A stretch of 64,000 nucleotides of DNA from Ceratopteris richardii. Taxonomy: Eukaryota; Streptophyta; Polypodiopsida; Polypodiales; Pteridaceae. The stretch covers positions 60,296,324 through 60,360,323 of the forward strand of contig CM035422.1 of assembly GCA_020310875.1 (NCBI GenBank). Direction: 5' to 3'. The notes beneath the pieces were generated by a model. That model had not been told where the DNA came from and searched no databases. It saw only the letters and a list, made by a program, of their open reading frames with translations. A program made the translations under genes and the position numbers. Below, in pieces: positions 45,309 to 57,359 of this stretch (its first letter is position 1; the number at the start of each line of letters is the position of its first letter).

Positions 45309-46757
45309 AAAATGTAATGTTAAAATTGGATAGTATATGTAGAAACTTCCTTTGGACGGGCGACCACAACAGGAGGGGGTGCCTAAAATCAAGTGGTCCA
45401 TCTGCACAAGCCATAGAGATAGTGGGGGCCTTGGTATCCTGGATCTCATTGGGTGCATGGCTAACAAACTGGCGGCAAAATGGATGATTAAGGCCTGGTG
45501 CAACGAGGAGGCCTCGTGGGCCAAGTTGATCTTCAGAAACAAGAATGAGTTGGCTCTCATGGGTTTCCCAAACTGGAAGAATCTTGACATCTTGACCTTA
45601 CTATTTTCCCCGATCCCCGTCTTCTCGATAGGCTCAAATCTTGTGTGCACCCTATGGAAGAGTTGGAATAAAGTCAAAAGCTACACAAGAATAAGTGAAG
45701 ACTGGAAGTGGGCAGCCGGTATCAGACAAAACGACTATATCTGGTTTTTGATCCATGGCGTCCGGAGTGTGGAATCTTGGAACATTCAGAATGCCAAGAA
45801 GCTATGGAACAAAGGCTTCAAAAAATGGAAACATCTCTAGAAACAAGACACCAACCGATGGATCAACTTTGAGGATATTGACCCTAGCATCAACATTTCG
45901 TATGAAGAATGGAACACCTTGCAAAGAAGATGTCTTGCCTGGAACCGCCACAAAGTTCGCTTTTTCATGGGACACGACACGTCGTGCTCGCTTGGTCTCA
46001 AATGGTACAATGGGAATAGCCTATCAAAAATCCCGAACATCAAAGAAACGATTGACTATCAGATTAACCTCAACAAGAAGTGGTGTCTGTCATGGACGCG
46101 GCTTCGATGGGACATGAAGTTCATGGCTATCTGGCACCCCCTCATAGAAATCAAAAAGTCTGTCCTCTTATTGCAAATCCTTCATCATGGAATCTGGACC
46201 AACCTTAAGGCTAGCAAAATTTGTGGGATTCATCCCTGGTGCAAACGTTGCTACCGGTCTATCGAAGATGTTTCACACATCTTCTTTACCTATCCCAACT
46301 CCAACAAACTCTCGCAAATGGTTGGAAAGAAAATTAGACTTCAGAAACATCTCAGTTGGGAGCAAGCCCTGCTGGGAGAAGTGATCGGCTGCTCTGCGAC
46401 TCTTTGGAATGCCATCAGAGGTGAGGTCCTATGGAAAATCTGGTGGGAAAGATGTGCTTTTAACTTCGGCGACTCCCTAAAGAGTGGTCTATTGAGAACT
46501 CGTTGTTCCTCCATGGCAAAAGGATCGTTAACTATAAGAAATCCCCCCCTTCAGACATCATCAAGTACTCCTCTTGATCAGTAACAAGCTTAAACCCAAG
46601 TGGGCCCCACATGAGGGTGATGAGAGGGTGATTCACCTTCTTTGTAATGCCATCTAAGCTCTGTAAAAGCTTCCCCTTCTTTGTGGGATTTGGGGGGTCC
46701 TGTGGGCACTAGTCCCCTTCCCTTGTACTTTTCTTTATATAAAAAAAAATGTAATGT
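45309..46757 (+). mobile_element. 5'-truncated LINE with 12-bp target-site duplication
   Basis: AAAATGTAATGT occurs at 45309-45320 and again at 46746-46757, directly after an A-rich tail (about 46740-46749). The insert therefore runs from 45321 to about 46747, some 1.43 kb. This is the standard outcome of target-primed reverse transcription: 5' truncation, 3' poly(A) and a perfect direct repeat at the ends. Confidence 0.85.
45321..46584 (+). pseudogene. LINE ORF2 C-terminus (post-RT and zf-RVT region)
   Basis: The insert begins in coding sequence: LDSICRNFLWTGD, then a one-base shift near 45,355 to GRPQQEGVPKIKWSICTSH and RDSGGLGILDLIGCMANKLA, the conserved region after the RT of plant L1-type elements. 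TAG at 45838 interrupts, and another frame (45919-46584) continues with LSWTRLRWDMKFMAIW, ILHHGIWTNLKASKICGI and the zinc-finger-like CKRCYRSIEDVSHIFFTYP, typical of zf-RVT. The RT and endonuclease domains lie upstream of the truncation and are absent. The 3' UTR runs 46,585-46,739. Few lesions suggest a fairly young insertion. Confidence 0.88.
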
Positions 46758-47199
46758 ATAATATTACTATCTCCCCTACATAATATGAAACATTATGAAC
46801 TGTGTTAATGTACCTTGAAGCAATCGATGTTGATTTTTGCTGGAGCTAGTAAGACTTACTAAGCTTACCAACTTGTCTAAGAATAATCAAACCTTCTTTC
46901 TCTTATTGATAAGTTCGATTTAAGAATCATTATAATTTTTTATCATGCATACATATTTCCATATTTTTTTTAGATAGTTGTTGAAAACTATCTTGGGATC
47001 ACTAGGTTTTCAAACAAATAGAATTACATTCCCAAGTTGAATTAGGAAGTTCCTCCAATTTTTTAATAGTCTGTACATATATATCAACTCTCTCCATGGA
47101 AAATGTGTATTCTATGGAGCTTCAATGCAACATGAAAACGTGAACATTGAATTATGCAAATGGAAGTACACCAAAGATAGATGCAAACACATCAAGGTA
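46758..47199. other. No gene seen
   Basis: AT-rich sequence between the LINE and the tandem duplication. No ORF or repeat recognised. Confidence 0.4.
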
Positions 47200-48375
47200 G
47201 GTGGCAATGCCTGCATTGCCCTTAACAGGTGAGAAGCTAAAGGCTATTATAGCAAGCTTCATTTGCTCCTTGGTTTTCCTTTTCAACTCAACCCATTTTA
47301 GAGCACTTGTGCACAACGACTCGATCCTATTCTACAATGCATGGGACTTACGTATTCTACTATTACAACCTCACAAGATAATGGGCTCTATGCCTCCGTC
47401 AAGCTCAAGTAGTGCTACTTGGAGAGGGACTTGAATGGGATGTAAACCCAATGTGCTCCCTCACCAGTCCTCTACTGATTTGAAAACAAAAATTAAGGAA
47501 AGAAGATAGGGTACACCAAGGTTACTCAAGGAAAAAATCACTCAAGGATGATCTTGGCTTGCTGGCCCACCAGGGAGAGCAAACCTAGTTAGGGAGACAA
47601 TAGCTTGCACCAATGGTTGCTTTGTTCTAGAATCCTAAGAGAACCTTTCAACATGAGAAGAGTAGTTCAATCCACTACAGAAATAGGGATGATTCTTATT
47701 CCTTTTTCCTGCATCTCCACTGTCAAGGCAACGTAATGTTTGTCATCACTAGATCTAATGTGACTTCTCTAATAGATGACTCCTATTGTTAGAGCATGAG
47801 GCCTCCTCAACCTCTCATCCGCATTCTTTTCTGTTCCATGCGAGTTAAATACTCCCCTACATCATCATCAAACATAGCTTCATTTCCTACCTTTGTTTTC
47901 TTTTTTAACTCAGCCCATTTTATAGCTCTTGTGAGTAATTGCTTGATGCTCTTCTACAAGACATGGGACTTGCTTGTTCTGTTGTCCCGACTTGACAAGG
48001 TAATGGGTTCCATTACTCCATCAAGCTCATGTAGAGTAACTTGGAGAGTAACTTGAATGGGATGCAAACCCAATGTGCTCTCTAGCTAGCCCTAAATTGA
48101 TTCGAAAGCCAAAAGTAGTCAAGATAGGTCACACCAAGGCTATGCAAGGCAAAAGTTGCTCAAGGATGATTTTGGCTTGCTGCACCATGAGCAAGGGAAA
48201 ACCTAGCTTGTAACAAGGGTTGCTTTGTTGTAGAATCACATGAGAACCTTTAAATATGAGAAGATTAGTTCAATCCACTAGGGAAAATAGCAATGAATCT
48301 TACTCATTTTGCATCCACCTCCATTTTCATGGAATCAAAATGGTTGTAAACACAAGTTTGAATGTGTCACGCCTC
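47200..48375 (-). repeat. Direct repeat of about 610-620 bp, two copies
   Basis: Copy 1 (about 47,200-47,770) and copy 2 (about 47,800-48,375) share, at an offset near 621 bp, AGCTTCATTT, CATGGGACTT, TTGAATGGGATG, CCCAATGTGCTC, GAGTAACTTGGAGAG/TGCTACTTGGAGAG and TTCAATCCACTA. Minus-strand frames of both give a related peptide ([12 protein letters not shown] in copy 1, AIKWAELKKKTK in copy 2), so an unknown coding region may have been duplicated. It lies downstream (3') of the minus-strand Gypsy-2 pol. Confidence 0.7.
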
Positions 48376-48988
48376 CTAAACTTCTCAGCTGCATTCCTCC
48401 ATGCTCTATGCATGTTCAAATAATCCCCTAGATCATCAAAAATCTGAGGTGCCATCAAATGCCATATCCCCACATCCAAGAAGCTCATAGGATCATCAAA
48501 AGCAATATCTGCGTTCTTCAGAGACAAGATATATGCACCAACTATCATTTTTAGAAGTTCTCCAAATTAATGGACAATCCTCCCAACTAGAGTTAAATAC
48601 TCATCACATATCTCGTGTCGTCCTAGACTCTATCGAGTGGAAATATCCTCAAAAATTTAGGAAGGATTCGGACAATCTTTAGCATGTTCTCCTCAAAGTT
48701 AGCCTCTTTCTCACTCTTCTTCAACACTTTGAAAATGGAGCTTTTGTTAGATTGCTCAAGCTACATGTCAAATGTGTCCAACTTATTCAACCTCATCACT
48801 TTAGGAATTGAATGGAAATACAAGGATTTCATCCAACCTTTCCTTCTCTCCCTCAACAGCTACCTTTACGCTCTAACCTTTATTTTCTCAGCTAGCACTT
48901 CAACAAATATGAGGGAGCCAATGAATATACTAGCATCTGCCATATCCGCTTTGAACAATTCATAGGACTAAAATCTTGGATTTCTGTC
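48376..48988. other. Unassigned; possible continuation of minus-strand ORF
   Basis: The minus-strand ORF 48548-48327 reads DDPMSFLDVGIWHLMAPQIF and DLGDYLNMHRAWRNAAEKF; part of it resembles the duplicated unit (DDVGEYLTRMEQK). Family unknown. The rest, to 48,988, is broken. Confidence 0.35.
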
Positions 48989-49990
<1,002 letters not shown>

Positions 49991-51250
49991 AGCAACTTGG
50001 TCACCTTCTTAGCATCCTCGCGGTGGTGTGGGGAAATAGGGACTCTCAAAAGAGGGGATGCTAGAGGTTGTTGTGTGGAACCCAAGATTGAATGAAAGGA
50101 GTCCTTGGAAGAGGATGGGAGGATCCCTTTCGTGGGAGTCTGTCGGGTTTTCGCAGGTTGCTTGTTCAAAATGGAAGGACCAGCCACCATGTGGTCTGCA
50201 TTGTGTTCCACATTTGAGGAGCTAGAAGTTTGCACTTGACAAGGGCGCTTGATTCTTCAAAAAATCAAGCCAACTCTCTCATCATCTTCAATAGTTTGTG
50301 AGACAAAAGGTGGAAAAATTTAAGGGACTAATAAAACATGGATAGGAAGGGGGAATTTGTTGGGATGAATGATGGATAGGAGGTAAGAGAGGAAGATACA
50401 AGTGGTGTTAGTTTTTTGAATTTGCAATTCTTGCATCAGTAAGAAGCTTTCAAAACGTTGCTCATCCAAGTTCATCAAGTCCAGAAACAATGATTCTTCA
50501 GGAAGGAGCTTCTTTTCAATAGCCACACATAGACTAGGAACAACAATTTCCATAGCGGAAATAGCTTCCAGACCATAAGTGGGTTTGAAAGGAGTATAGC
50601 TGATAGCAAATTTATAAGTACTCCAATAGACCCATAAAATAGTTGGCAGTAGCTAGTCCCAATATTGCTCACGATAATATTGAATGAGTTTTTTTTAGTA
50701 TAATTAGCAATGTTTTATTAGTACTCTCTAGCAATACATTCACAGAAGGATACTATGGTGTACTAAATTTCTAGCTAATATGAAATGAATAAGGGTCGTA
50801 ATTAGATCACTTGAAAAATGTGTGCCATGATCAGAGACAATTTCCGAGGGGAGACCAAACTGCGAAAAGACATCCGGTCTCAAGCATCGGGCAACCCTCA
50901 AAGGAGTAGCTAATTTAATAGCGTAGGTTTTTGTCTAGTGAGTGGAATAGTCCATACAAGTGAGGATGTATCGATTATGGGTAAGGAGTGCAGGTGGAGT
51001 GATCAGTCCAACAAAGTCCAGCCCCCACTTTTGGAAGGGTTCTCAAAGGTAGGAGAGGTTGAAGGGGGAAATGATGAGGATGTCAACATTCTCCGGTCCT
51101 TTGGTAGGATCACAAGCCTAGACATACTTATGAGTATCCCTCTACATAGTTGGCCACCAAATACCACTCTTGAACAACATCCTATATGTTAGCTTGGCCA
51201 AAAATGACCATCAATTGGGTCCAATTGGGCTAGTGCTAAGACAAAGGAAC
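49991..51250 (-). pseudogene. Gypsy-2 integrase and C-terminal extension
   Basis: Reading on the minus strand: FKSGIWWPTM and CD near 51,130-51,200 (zinc-finger region), QKWGLDFVG (about 51,030; first Asp), RYILTCMDYST, FGLPSEIVSDHGTHF (about 50,815-50,850; second Asp), ESTNKTLL (about 50,715; Glu), FAISYTPFKPTYGLEAI, then MEIVVPSLCVAIEKKLLPEE and LMNLDEQR. The last segments are typical of the Ty3/gypsy integrase C-terminus. Stops and shifts break it. The frame goes on into a Ser/Pro/Lys-rich tail (VQTSSSSNVEHNADHMVAGP, RQTPTKGILPSSSKDSF) to about 49,990, which I cannot assign. Confidence 0.85.
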
Positions 51251-51449
51251 CTCATGTATCGAGACACACTAGAGCCAAGCTTTTGAGTGGTGGGAATAAT
51301 AGATCTGACCAAAAATAATATGGAATTGGCAACTATAGAATGCTAATTTCCTACAAGAAGCAATTGAAAGAGAGTTGGGGGAACAACTAGTAGTTGGAAG
51401 AATTTTCTAAATCCCAATGAACCAAGGAAACGGTGGGTTGAGAATTGTA

Positions 51450-51730
51450 TATTGAAGGAGAGTAATCATCTACTCTAGTTGGATCTTCACTGAAATCCAA
51501 TCGGGAAAGAAATTCTACTTCCGCATGAGAGCAGAGAGGTTGATGAATAACATCATCATCGAATTCCTAAAGGAGCACGACCCATTAAGCTATTCAATTG
51601 CCAAGATTCAGTTGGCCCACTAAGTATGTCAATGTTGAATGGTCCACATGAAATGTGAATTTCATACCTAAGAGATAGTGTCCAAACCTCTTAACAAAAT
51701 AAATGCAAAGAGTCTTCTAAATCGGCCTTA
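51450..51730 (-). pseudogene. Gypsy-2 RNase H C-terminal part
   Basis: The minus strand reads YFVKRFGHYLLGMKFTFHVD then HSTLTYLVGQLNLGN, WVVLL, EFDDDVIHQP and HAEVEFLSRL, matching the end of gypsy RNase H (KxxHYLLG, FxxDHxxLxYL, ADxLSR). The polymerase part of RT should precede it; instead the linker that follows the protease joins it directly near 51,700. Confidence 0.8.
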
Positions 51731-52118
51731 ATTTTAATAGGCTCAGGATTATCGACATCCCCGAGATGACATGAGATTAGTTGATCTTCAGGTACATAAG
51801 ATTGACAGCCGAGATGATCCTCTAAGTCTTTAAACAATTTCAAGTGGAGATCCAAAAGTGAACTACATCCTCAAGGCATTCTACTAGTTCATCAACACTT
51901 GGGTGGACAACATAGGATGCCAGAGTCCATTGGTCTAACACATGTTGCAAGTCAACTTTACCTAATGATAATAAATCTTGATACGCCAAAAGAAAGGTCG
52001 TTTCTTCATCATTAGAGAGTTTTTCCAACATATGGAGAAGCTTTACCACATAAGGGCAAGCATGTATCTCATAAGGCATGAATGATTAAGAGGAATAATG
52101 TAATTTCAGTTATTGCAT
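51731..52118 (-). pseudogene. Gypsy-2 protease-RT linker
   Basis: A 79-codon open frame (52079-51840) continues in shifted frames to KLFKDLEDHLGCQSYVPEDQ and NPEPIKIKADLEDSLHL. Acidic and without a known fold, it occupies the position of the linker between protease and RT in Ty3/gypsy pol. No FxxGYNQ, YVDD or other RT core motif follows, so the RT core is deleted. Confidence 0.55.
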
Positions 52119-52440
52119 TTAAAAATTATGAGAAGACCAATCCTCTAGGATGTTGGCTTCTTTCAGCCATGGTCTATCAAACAAAAAATTATAATCAAGA
52201 ATTGATTCAAGTAGATCAAGGACAACAAAGGTCATGTGAAATATTGCTCCTTGCAAGGTTATGGGAATATTTTGGACTAGTCCCACTAGGTGCGCTCGGG
52301 ATTCATCAACCATGCGGACAAAGAATTTAATTGATTCGATATGATTCCACCATAATTTCTTACACAAGGTAGTAGTTTCTATATTTACTCCCGACCCACC
52401 ATTTACTCCCGACCCACCATCAATTAAGACCTTAGATTGT
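52119..52440 (-). pseudogene. Gypsy-2 retropepsin with duplicated active-site loop
   Basis: On the minus strand: VLIDGGSGVN, then GGSGVN again, then I; CKKLWWNHIESIKFFVRMVD, IPITLQGAIFHMTFVVL and DYNFLFDRPWLKEANILEDW. LIDGGSG is the aspartic protease motif, and YNxLxxRPWL is the conserved C-terminal segment of gypsy retropepsins. An exact 18-bp tandem repeat on the plus strand at 52383-52400 and 52401-52418 inserts six residues in frame immediately after the catalytic Asp-Gly-Gly-Ser-Gly loop. The frame is otherwise open for about 100 codons, so the duplication is the main visible defect. Confidence 0.85.
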
Positions 52441-53800
52441 CAATGATTTTAATACCACAGAAGAATTAAGGGGACCACATGGTCCATTGTTGTGAATGGT
52501 TCTATGTGAATCATTGTTGTAGCTTATGCTGAAACTCGTTCAAGCCCTACAGATTGTTGAAACTTTTTCTAGATACTAGGGACTATTGTCAATACATGAC
52601 TCAATGGGGAAGTGATTGGTGCTTGGGTTGGGGTATCCCACGCTGCCCTGCTAGTAGATTCTTGTGGTGATGTTTCTTTTTGGGGTGTTGACATTGTTAT
52701 ATTTTTCAATGGTGCTTTAGGTTTAGAATTATTTATTGGTTTTGGTGAAGGACAGATTGGTGCTTTTGCCTAAGCCTATTTTGTAGCTTTGGTATCATTC
52801 CTTGTTGTTCTTTGAAGCGTGGTTCAAATGCTTTTGTAGCTTTTGTAGTACTCTTCTGGATCATGTTTCTATAGTGGAAAACTCTACCTCAACTGGTGTA
52901 ATGTTGACCATATTGGTCATCGGATTTTTTCTATCCTTCTTGCATTTATCATATAATTGGGCATCCTTGTAGTTCTTGGAATGTGTCTTGATTTACCATA
53001 AAATTGACAATGCATCTGCATTCCTCTGTTAGTGTAGTTTAAAATTCCTTGATTCCATTATAATGAATTAGAGTTTCCATGTTTTTGTGCTTAGAAATGG
53101 GGATATGTCTAGTATGAAGTTTTACATAGATGAGGCCGAACATATGTCATGGAGGGTTCTCCTAGTTCTAGTATAATTTCATTTACAACTAACCAATTTT
53201 GTGATTTGGAATTATATGGAAAGTTTTTGTAGCATTAGTTTTATTTTCCCAGATGGCAGAGTAAATATGCCGTAGAGTGCAATTTGCAGCAACATGGTCT
53301 GGATTCTTGCATTTAACACAGAAGAACTACTTCAACAATTCCTCATATTTAGTCTTTCGAGCTTGTATCCAATCCAAGCCTTCCACAAAACCTTTTGACT
53401 TTGTGTTCTAATTGTAAATACTTTTCTATAACAACATCAAGAGTCATGCCTCCAATCCATCTGAGGATCATGATTTGGCATAATTGGGCGCTCAATCTAT
53501 TGATAAACCATTGTGTAATTATGTCCATAGATAAAGATGCATTTGTTGCTCGTAATTGTTGTAGATGTGTCCTATGAATGATTGCATATTCTTGTACTCC
53601 TTGATTCTGCTTTTGTTTGTTGTTCTATAAGAAATCACAACTCTATGTTTGGCTCTTCCTTGACCAAAATCTCTATAGAAAGGCATCGGGGATTGCATCA
53701 TATTGTTAGAAAGGATCTTGATAAAATTCTATCAACCATCTTACAGATTCATTGACCAATGTTGATTGAAATACTTAGGCTTCCTATGCATTGTCATCTT
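52441..53800 (-). pseudogene. Gypsy-2 gag and gag-pol spacer, decayed
   Basis: An ORF at 53701-53519 reads MPFYRDFGQGRAKHRVVISY and continues in other frames with YAIIHRTHLQQL, QWFINRLSAQL and EKYLQLEHKVKRF, resembling a plant gypsy gag (capsid) region. The stretch 52,441-53,300 is Ser/Thr/Pro-rich (for example SFTKTNK, TPTQAPITSPLSHV) and broken by many stops; C-rich peptide near 53,000 may be a worn zinc knuckle. Placed as gag mainly by position upstream of the protease. Confidence 0.5.
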
Positions 53801-56596
53801 GTTTATCTAGAACACTGTAATTAATTTCAAAGGCATGAACATGCACATCCGGGCAATCATAAAAAAAGCTACCAAATTTGGCATAGGTTATTCCTATCGA
53901 TTACTATCTTCTATGGAGTAATCCTATGTCTATCATAGGTATAGGCCTAAATTCTTCTATCATTTCTACCACTTCTTTAGATTCTGAACTTGTGGTTGTG
54001 TCCTGTACATTGTACTCCCTTTCCCAAAAGCTCTCATTTCAACTACTAAAAGGGTTCTCGTTCACTACATAGAAGTACTTTTGTGCTACTCCAAAATCTT
54101 GGAAAAGATGTAGAAATTCACCTTTCCATAAGTATCCTCCACCCTTCACTGGTAGTGGTTGGTTTTTGAAGAGGATCTTCTATGATCTTCAAAATATCCG
54201 CAACTATTTCTTGTCAAACTTCTGTCTCAACAAATTTATTGTCTTGCTTCTTTTGTTGATCAGTCGTTGTTTCCAAGGCAACTAGACTTTCACAACATGC
54301 TAGTATGATTAGTTCTAACTTTTGCATCAGGTATTTGTGTACCCCCCATCCTACCATGCAATGTACCTAATGCACTATTCAATCATACAAGATGCGTATC
54401 AGTCTTATATTTCTTTTGTCTCCCCAAATCAGTTATCAACATGTAGTCTACAAATGCTACTCCTAAACGGGATCACCCGTGTTAACCTCTACTCTCCATT
54501 CCAATATAGGGTTCTTGGGTGGGATGACCTAGATTAATCTAGGTCTCTTAGTTTCTCCACTTCCTCTACACTTCAAGATTTTGATAAATCAATTACTACA
54601 TAGGATAGTCCTATAGTCCTATAGATTTGTAGTATTGAGCATCTAGAATAATAGATTGTACCAAATACTACTTTGCATTGTTCCTCATCAAACTTAGAGT
54701 ACCGAATATACCATTGAATAGATTAATACAAGATTAAATCACTAATATAGTCACTTATACGTTGCTCTTTCGATCACTCACATTGTCAATAACTTCAACA
54801 GATGCTTGAATACTAACTTATATACTACTATCTTTACTTTACACATACAAACAATCAATTAATCTGATCAAGAAGACCGAGAGACAGAGTACTCAAGATA
54901 TGCACTAGAAAGTTGTGCCATAGCACTAGTAGCTAGACATTAAATCCATAATCATGTTTGCAAAAAGATATTGAATGTATGGTTGGAGATTTTGTAAATT
55001 AGAGCGCAACTTCTACCCATCAAGCACACTTAAAGAACAAATGAATCCCTTGAAGAACACTTAAAGAGTAGAAAGAGAAATGAGGGATTCGAGAATCTTG
55101 AGGTTTTTGAGAAACTAAGGCAACACAAATTAAAGGGAAAACAAGTCTATGGAGAAAGAGCATGCAAAGGTTTTATTTTTCAAGATGTTGTGGATATCCC
55201 ATATAGTGTTTTTTTGTTCTTCTCTCATGCTTTGCACATGAACGGTGTCTACAAGAGTAGGTCATGTTATCGGAGGATAGTTAATAACTAAAAGAGAAGT
55301 TTCAAGCCTTAGAGATTCCTGTTGCAAAAGCCACTACTAAATAGTTAGAGCTTTTGGCTCTACTTAGATGAGACAAGAGGAAAAAGAAATAAGGCACTTA
55401 ATGGAGGAAGCAAGGAGCATAGAAGGGTTATTAAAACAACACACGTTACTTCCTCCACTACATCTTGCTAAATCTAGTGTTTTGCAATTTTCTTAATCAA
55501 TATATATTGAATAAAAAAACTCTAACGAAAGGAGAATGTTTTTCCTCCTCGCTTGACAATTCAAGACATAGGCCATATTCACAAACAATAGAACAACTAA
55601 TATCAAACTCACATCCCAACTATAGACCCATATAGGTTCAACCCCAAGCTAGGGAGTTTCCATCCAAGAAGGAAGCCACATCCATGCACTCGTTTCGTAT
55701 ACCACCAACCCTTAATCATAGGATGAGGAGGATATGCCAAATGGATAATAGTCTGAGTTCCTCATGCGAGTAATATCTCACAAATGAGCCCATGTGACCT
55801 ATTTGTAGACTCAGATGAGAAGGTGATCCACCTCAAAATCAAACTTGTTGGGAAATTCACACTTGTTTGGACACTTAGTTGTAGGTAACCATCAAGATAT
55901 CGAAACTAAGTCACACTAACAACATTGAGGGGAAAAATCCAAAAACAATGCACGAGATATGAAACAAATCAAATAGACACATAAACAGACACATAAGTAG
56001 TAACCTTTTTTTTCATGTGCCCATTAGTGGTTATAGGTACATATTGAGAAAATTACTTTACCAAAAGGCTACATTTTCTTGATATATTCTTGAGATGAAG
56101 AAACTAACAACTTCTGATTAGAAATGAAAAATTTTTTACTGCCCATTGTGCAAATGAAAATGAAAGGAAAACCGACATTAGTGTACATTATCCAAAGTAC
56201 AAGACATCGATCAACTTCACAACTTATTATATCGACCTTCAATAGGCACACCAAGCTTGAGCAGTGCAATATAGTAGTGCAGAAGCATACGAGCATATAA
56301 TTAATAATATTTTAGTATAAAACATATATCAATAGAAAAATTATTCATTTACCCTTTGATAGGCATAAAGGGATGCAAGAAAGCAGTCAAAAATCATACA
56401 TGCATATAATCGATTATCCTTCAAGAGCCTAAGAGATAAGAATCGTATTTAAAATAATACATAAAGAAAAAGAAGTGAATGGCACCTATAAGAAAAAAAT
56501 ATTTCTAACTCTTTTGTGTTGAATATTTGTTCATCTTTGATCTCAAAGCTTTAGAGTCCTCCAATTTAATTTTCTTTCCCCATTTTGTAGACTTGT
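53801..56596. other. Probable 5' region of Gypsy-2 and anonymous DNA
   Basis: No assignable gene. A perfect 20-bp palindrome lies at 54526-54545 (arms GACCTAGATT/AATCTAGGTC). Minus-strand sequence at 54,400-54,900 has an LTR/leader-like look, but I could not find a primer site or matching second copy. 55,000-56,596 is AT-rich without features. Confidence 0.35.
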
Positions 56597-57336
56597 TGTT
56601 AGTTTATTGGAGTTGCTCATAATTTCTCTTGAGCATAGACACTTCTCTAGTGCTCAAAAATAACCTTTTTTGTATAAAGAAGATGTTCCCTATGAAGACT
56701 CTCCTAAGCACTCTCTAATATTCCCCTTATACTATAGTGTGGGAGGTCTTTAAATAATTTCACCTTTTTGCACATGAAAGGAATTTCCTACGTAGAAATT
56801 CTCATGCATGCACATTCTTGGGAGATGGTTGTTGCAAGAAGAGATTTTAGAATATACTAGAAGATATGTTAGTTAGAGAGAGATCCACTTTCTGACTTTT
56901 CAAAAGAGCACATGGGGAATAGAGCTTAGCCTATAAAAAGAAGCTCATTTTTTTAAAGAGGGGAGCTTTTGGTCGACGTGCTCTCATGTAAGATCATTTA
57001 TCAATGGAAGATGCTCTCTTTACTCCTACAAGACTATTTACATTTACATGTATTGTGTCTTTGTGAGTGTGTGAGAGTGGTGTGTGTGTGCCTATGCATG
57101 TCTCTCGTTTGTGTGAGTAGGATAATTGTATTTGCTTGTATTTTCCTCATGGGCTAGGATCCTTGACTCCCTATGCTCCTTGTTTTCAAGCATGTGGCAT
57201 AGCATGTGTCTAATGTCAATGGCTTGAACATGTTGGAGATAGGGGTGGATGAGAGGAGAGTCACTCTTGAGCTTTCCTTCTTGCTTCCATGCAAGGTGGT
57301 GAGGGTTTTTGGTCATTCCTTGCTACAACCTCAACA
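56597..57336 (+). repeat. Element K 5' LTR
   Basis: It starts TGTTAG and ends CTCAACA, five bases before the primer site; the ends TGTT/AACA are inverted repeats. The TATA box is TATAAAAAG at 56932-56940. A GT-rich run is at about 57,060-57,090. Confidence 0.88.
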
Positions 57337-57341
57337 CTTTT

Positions 57342-57359
57342 TGGCACCGCTGTTGGGGA
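57342..57359 (+). promoter_or_regulatory. Element K primer-binding site
   Basis: TGGCACCGCTGTTGGGGA differs by four transitions from TGGCGCCGTTGCCGGGGA, the site common to plant Tat/Athila-type Ty3/gypsy elements. This ties K to that lineage despite its missing pol. Confidence 0.75.
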
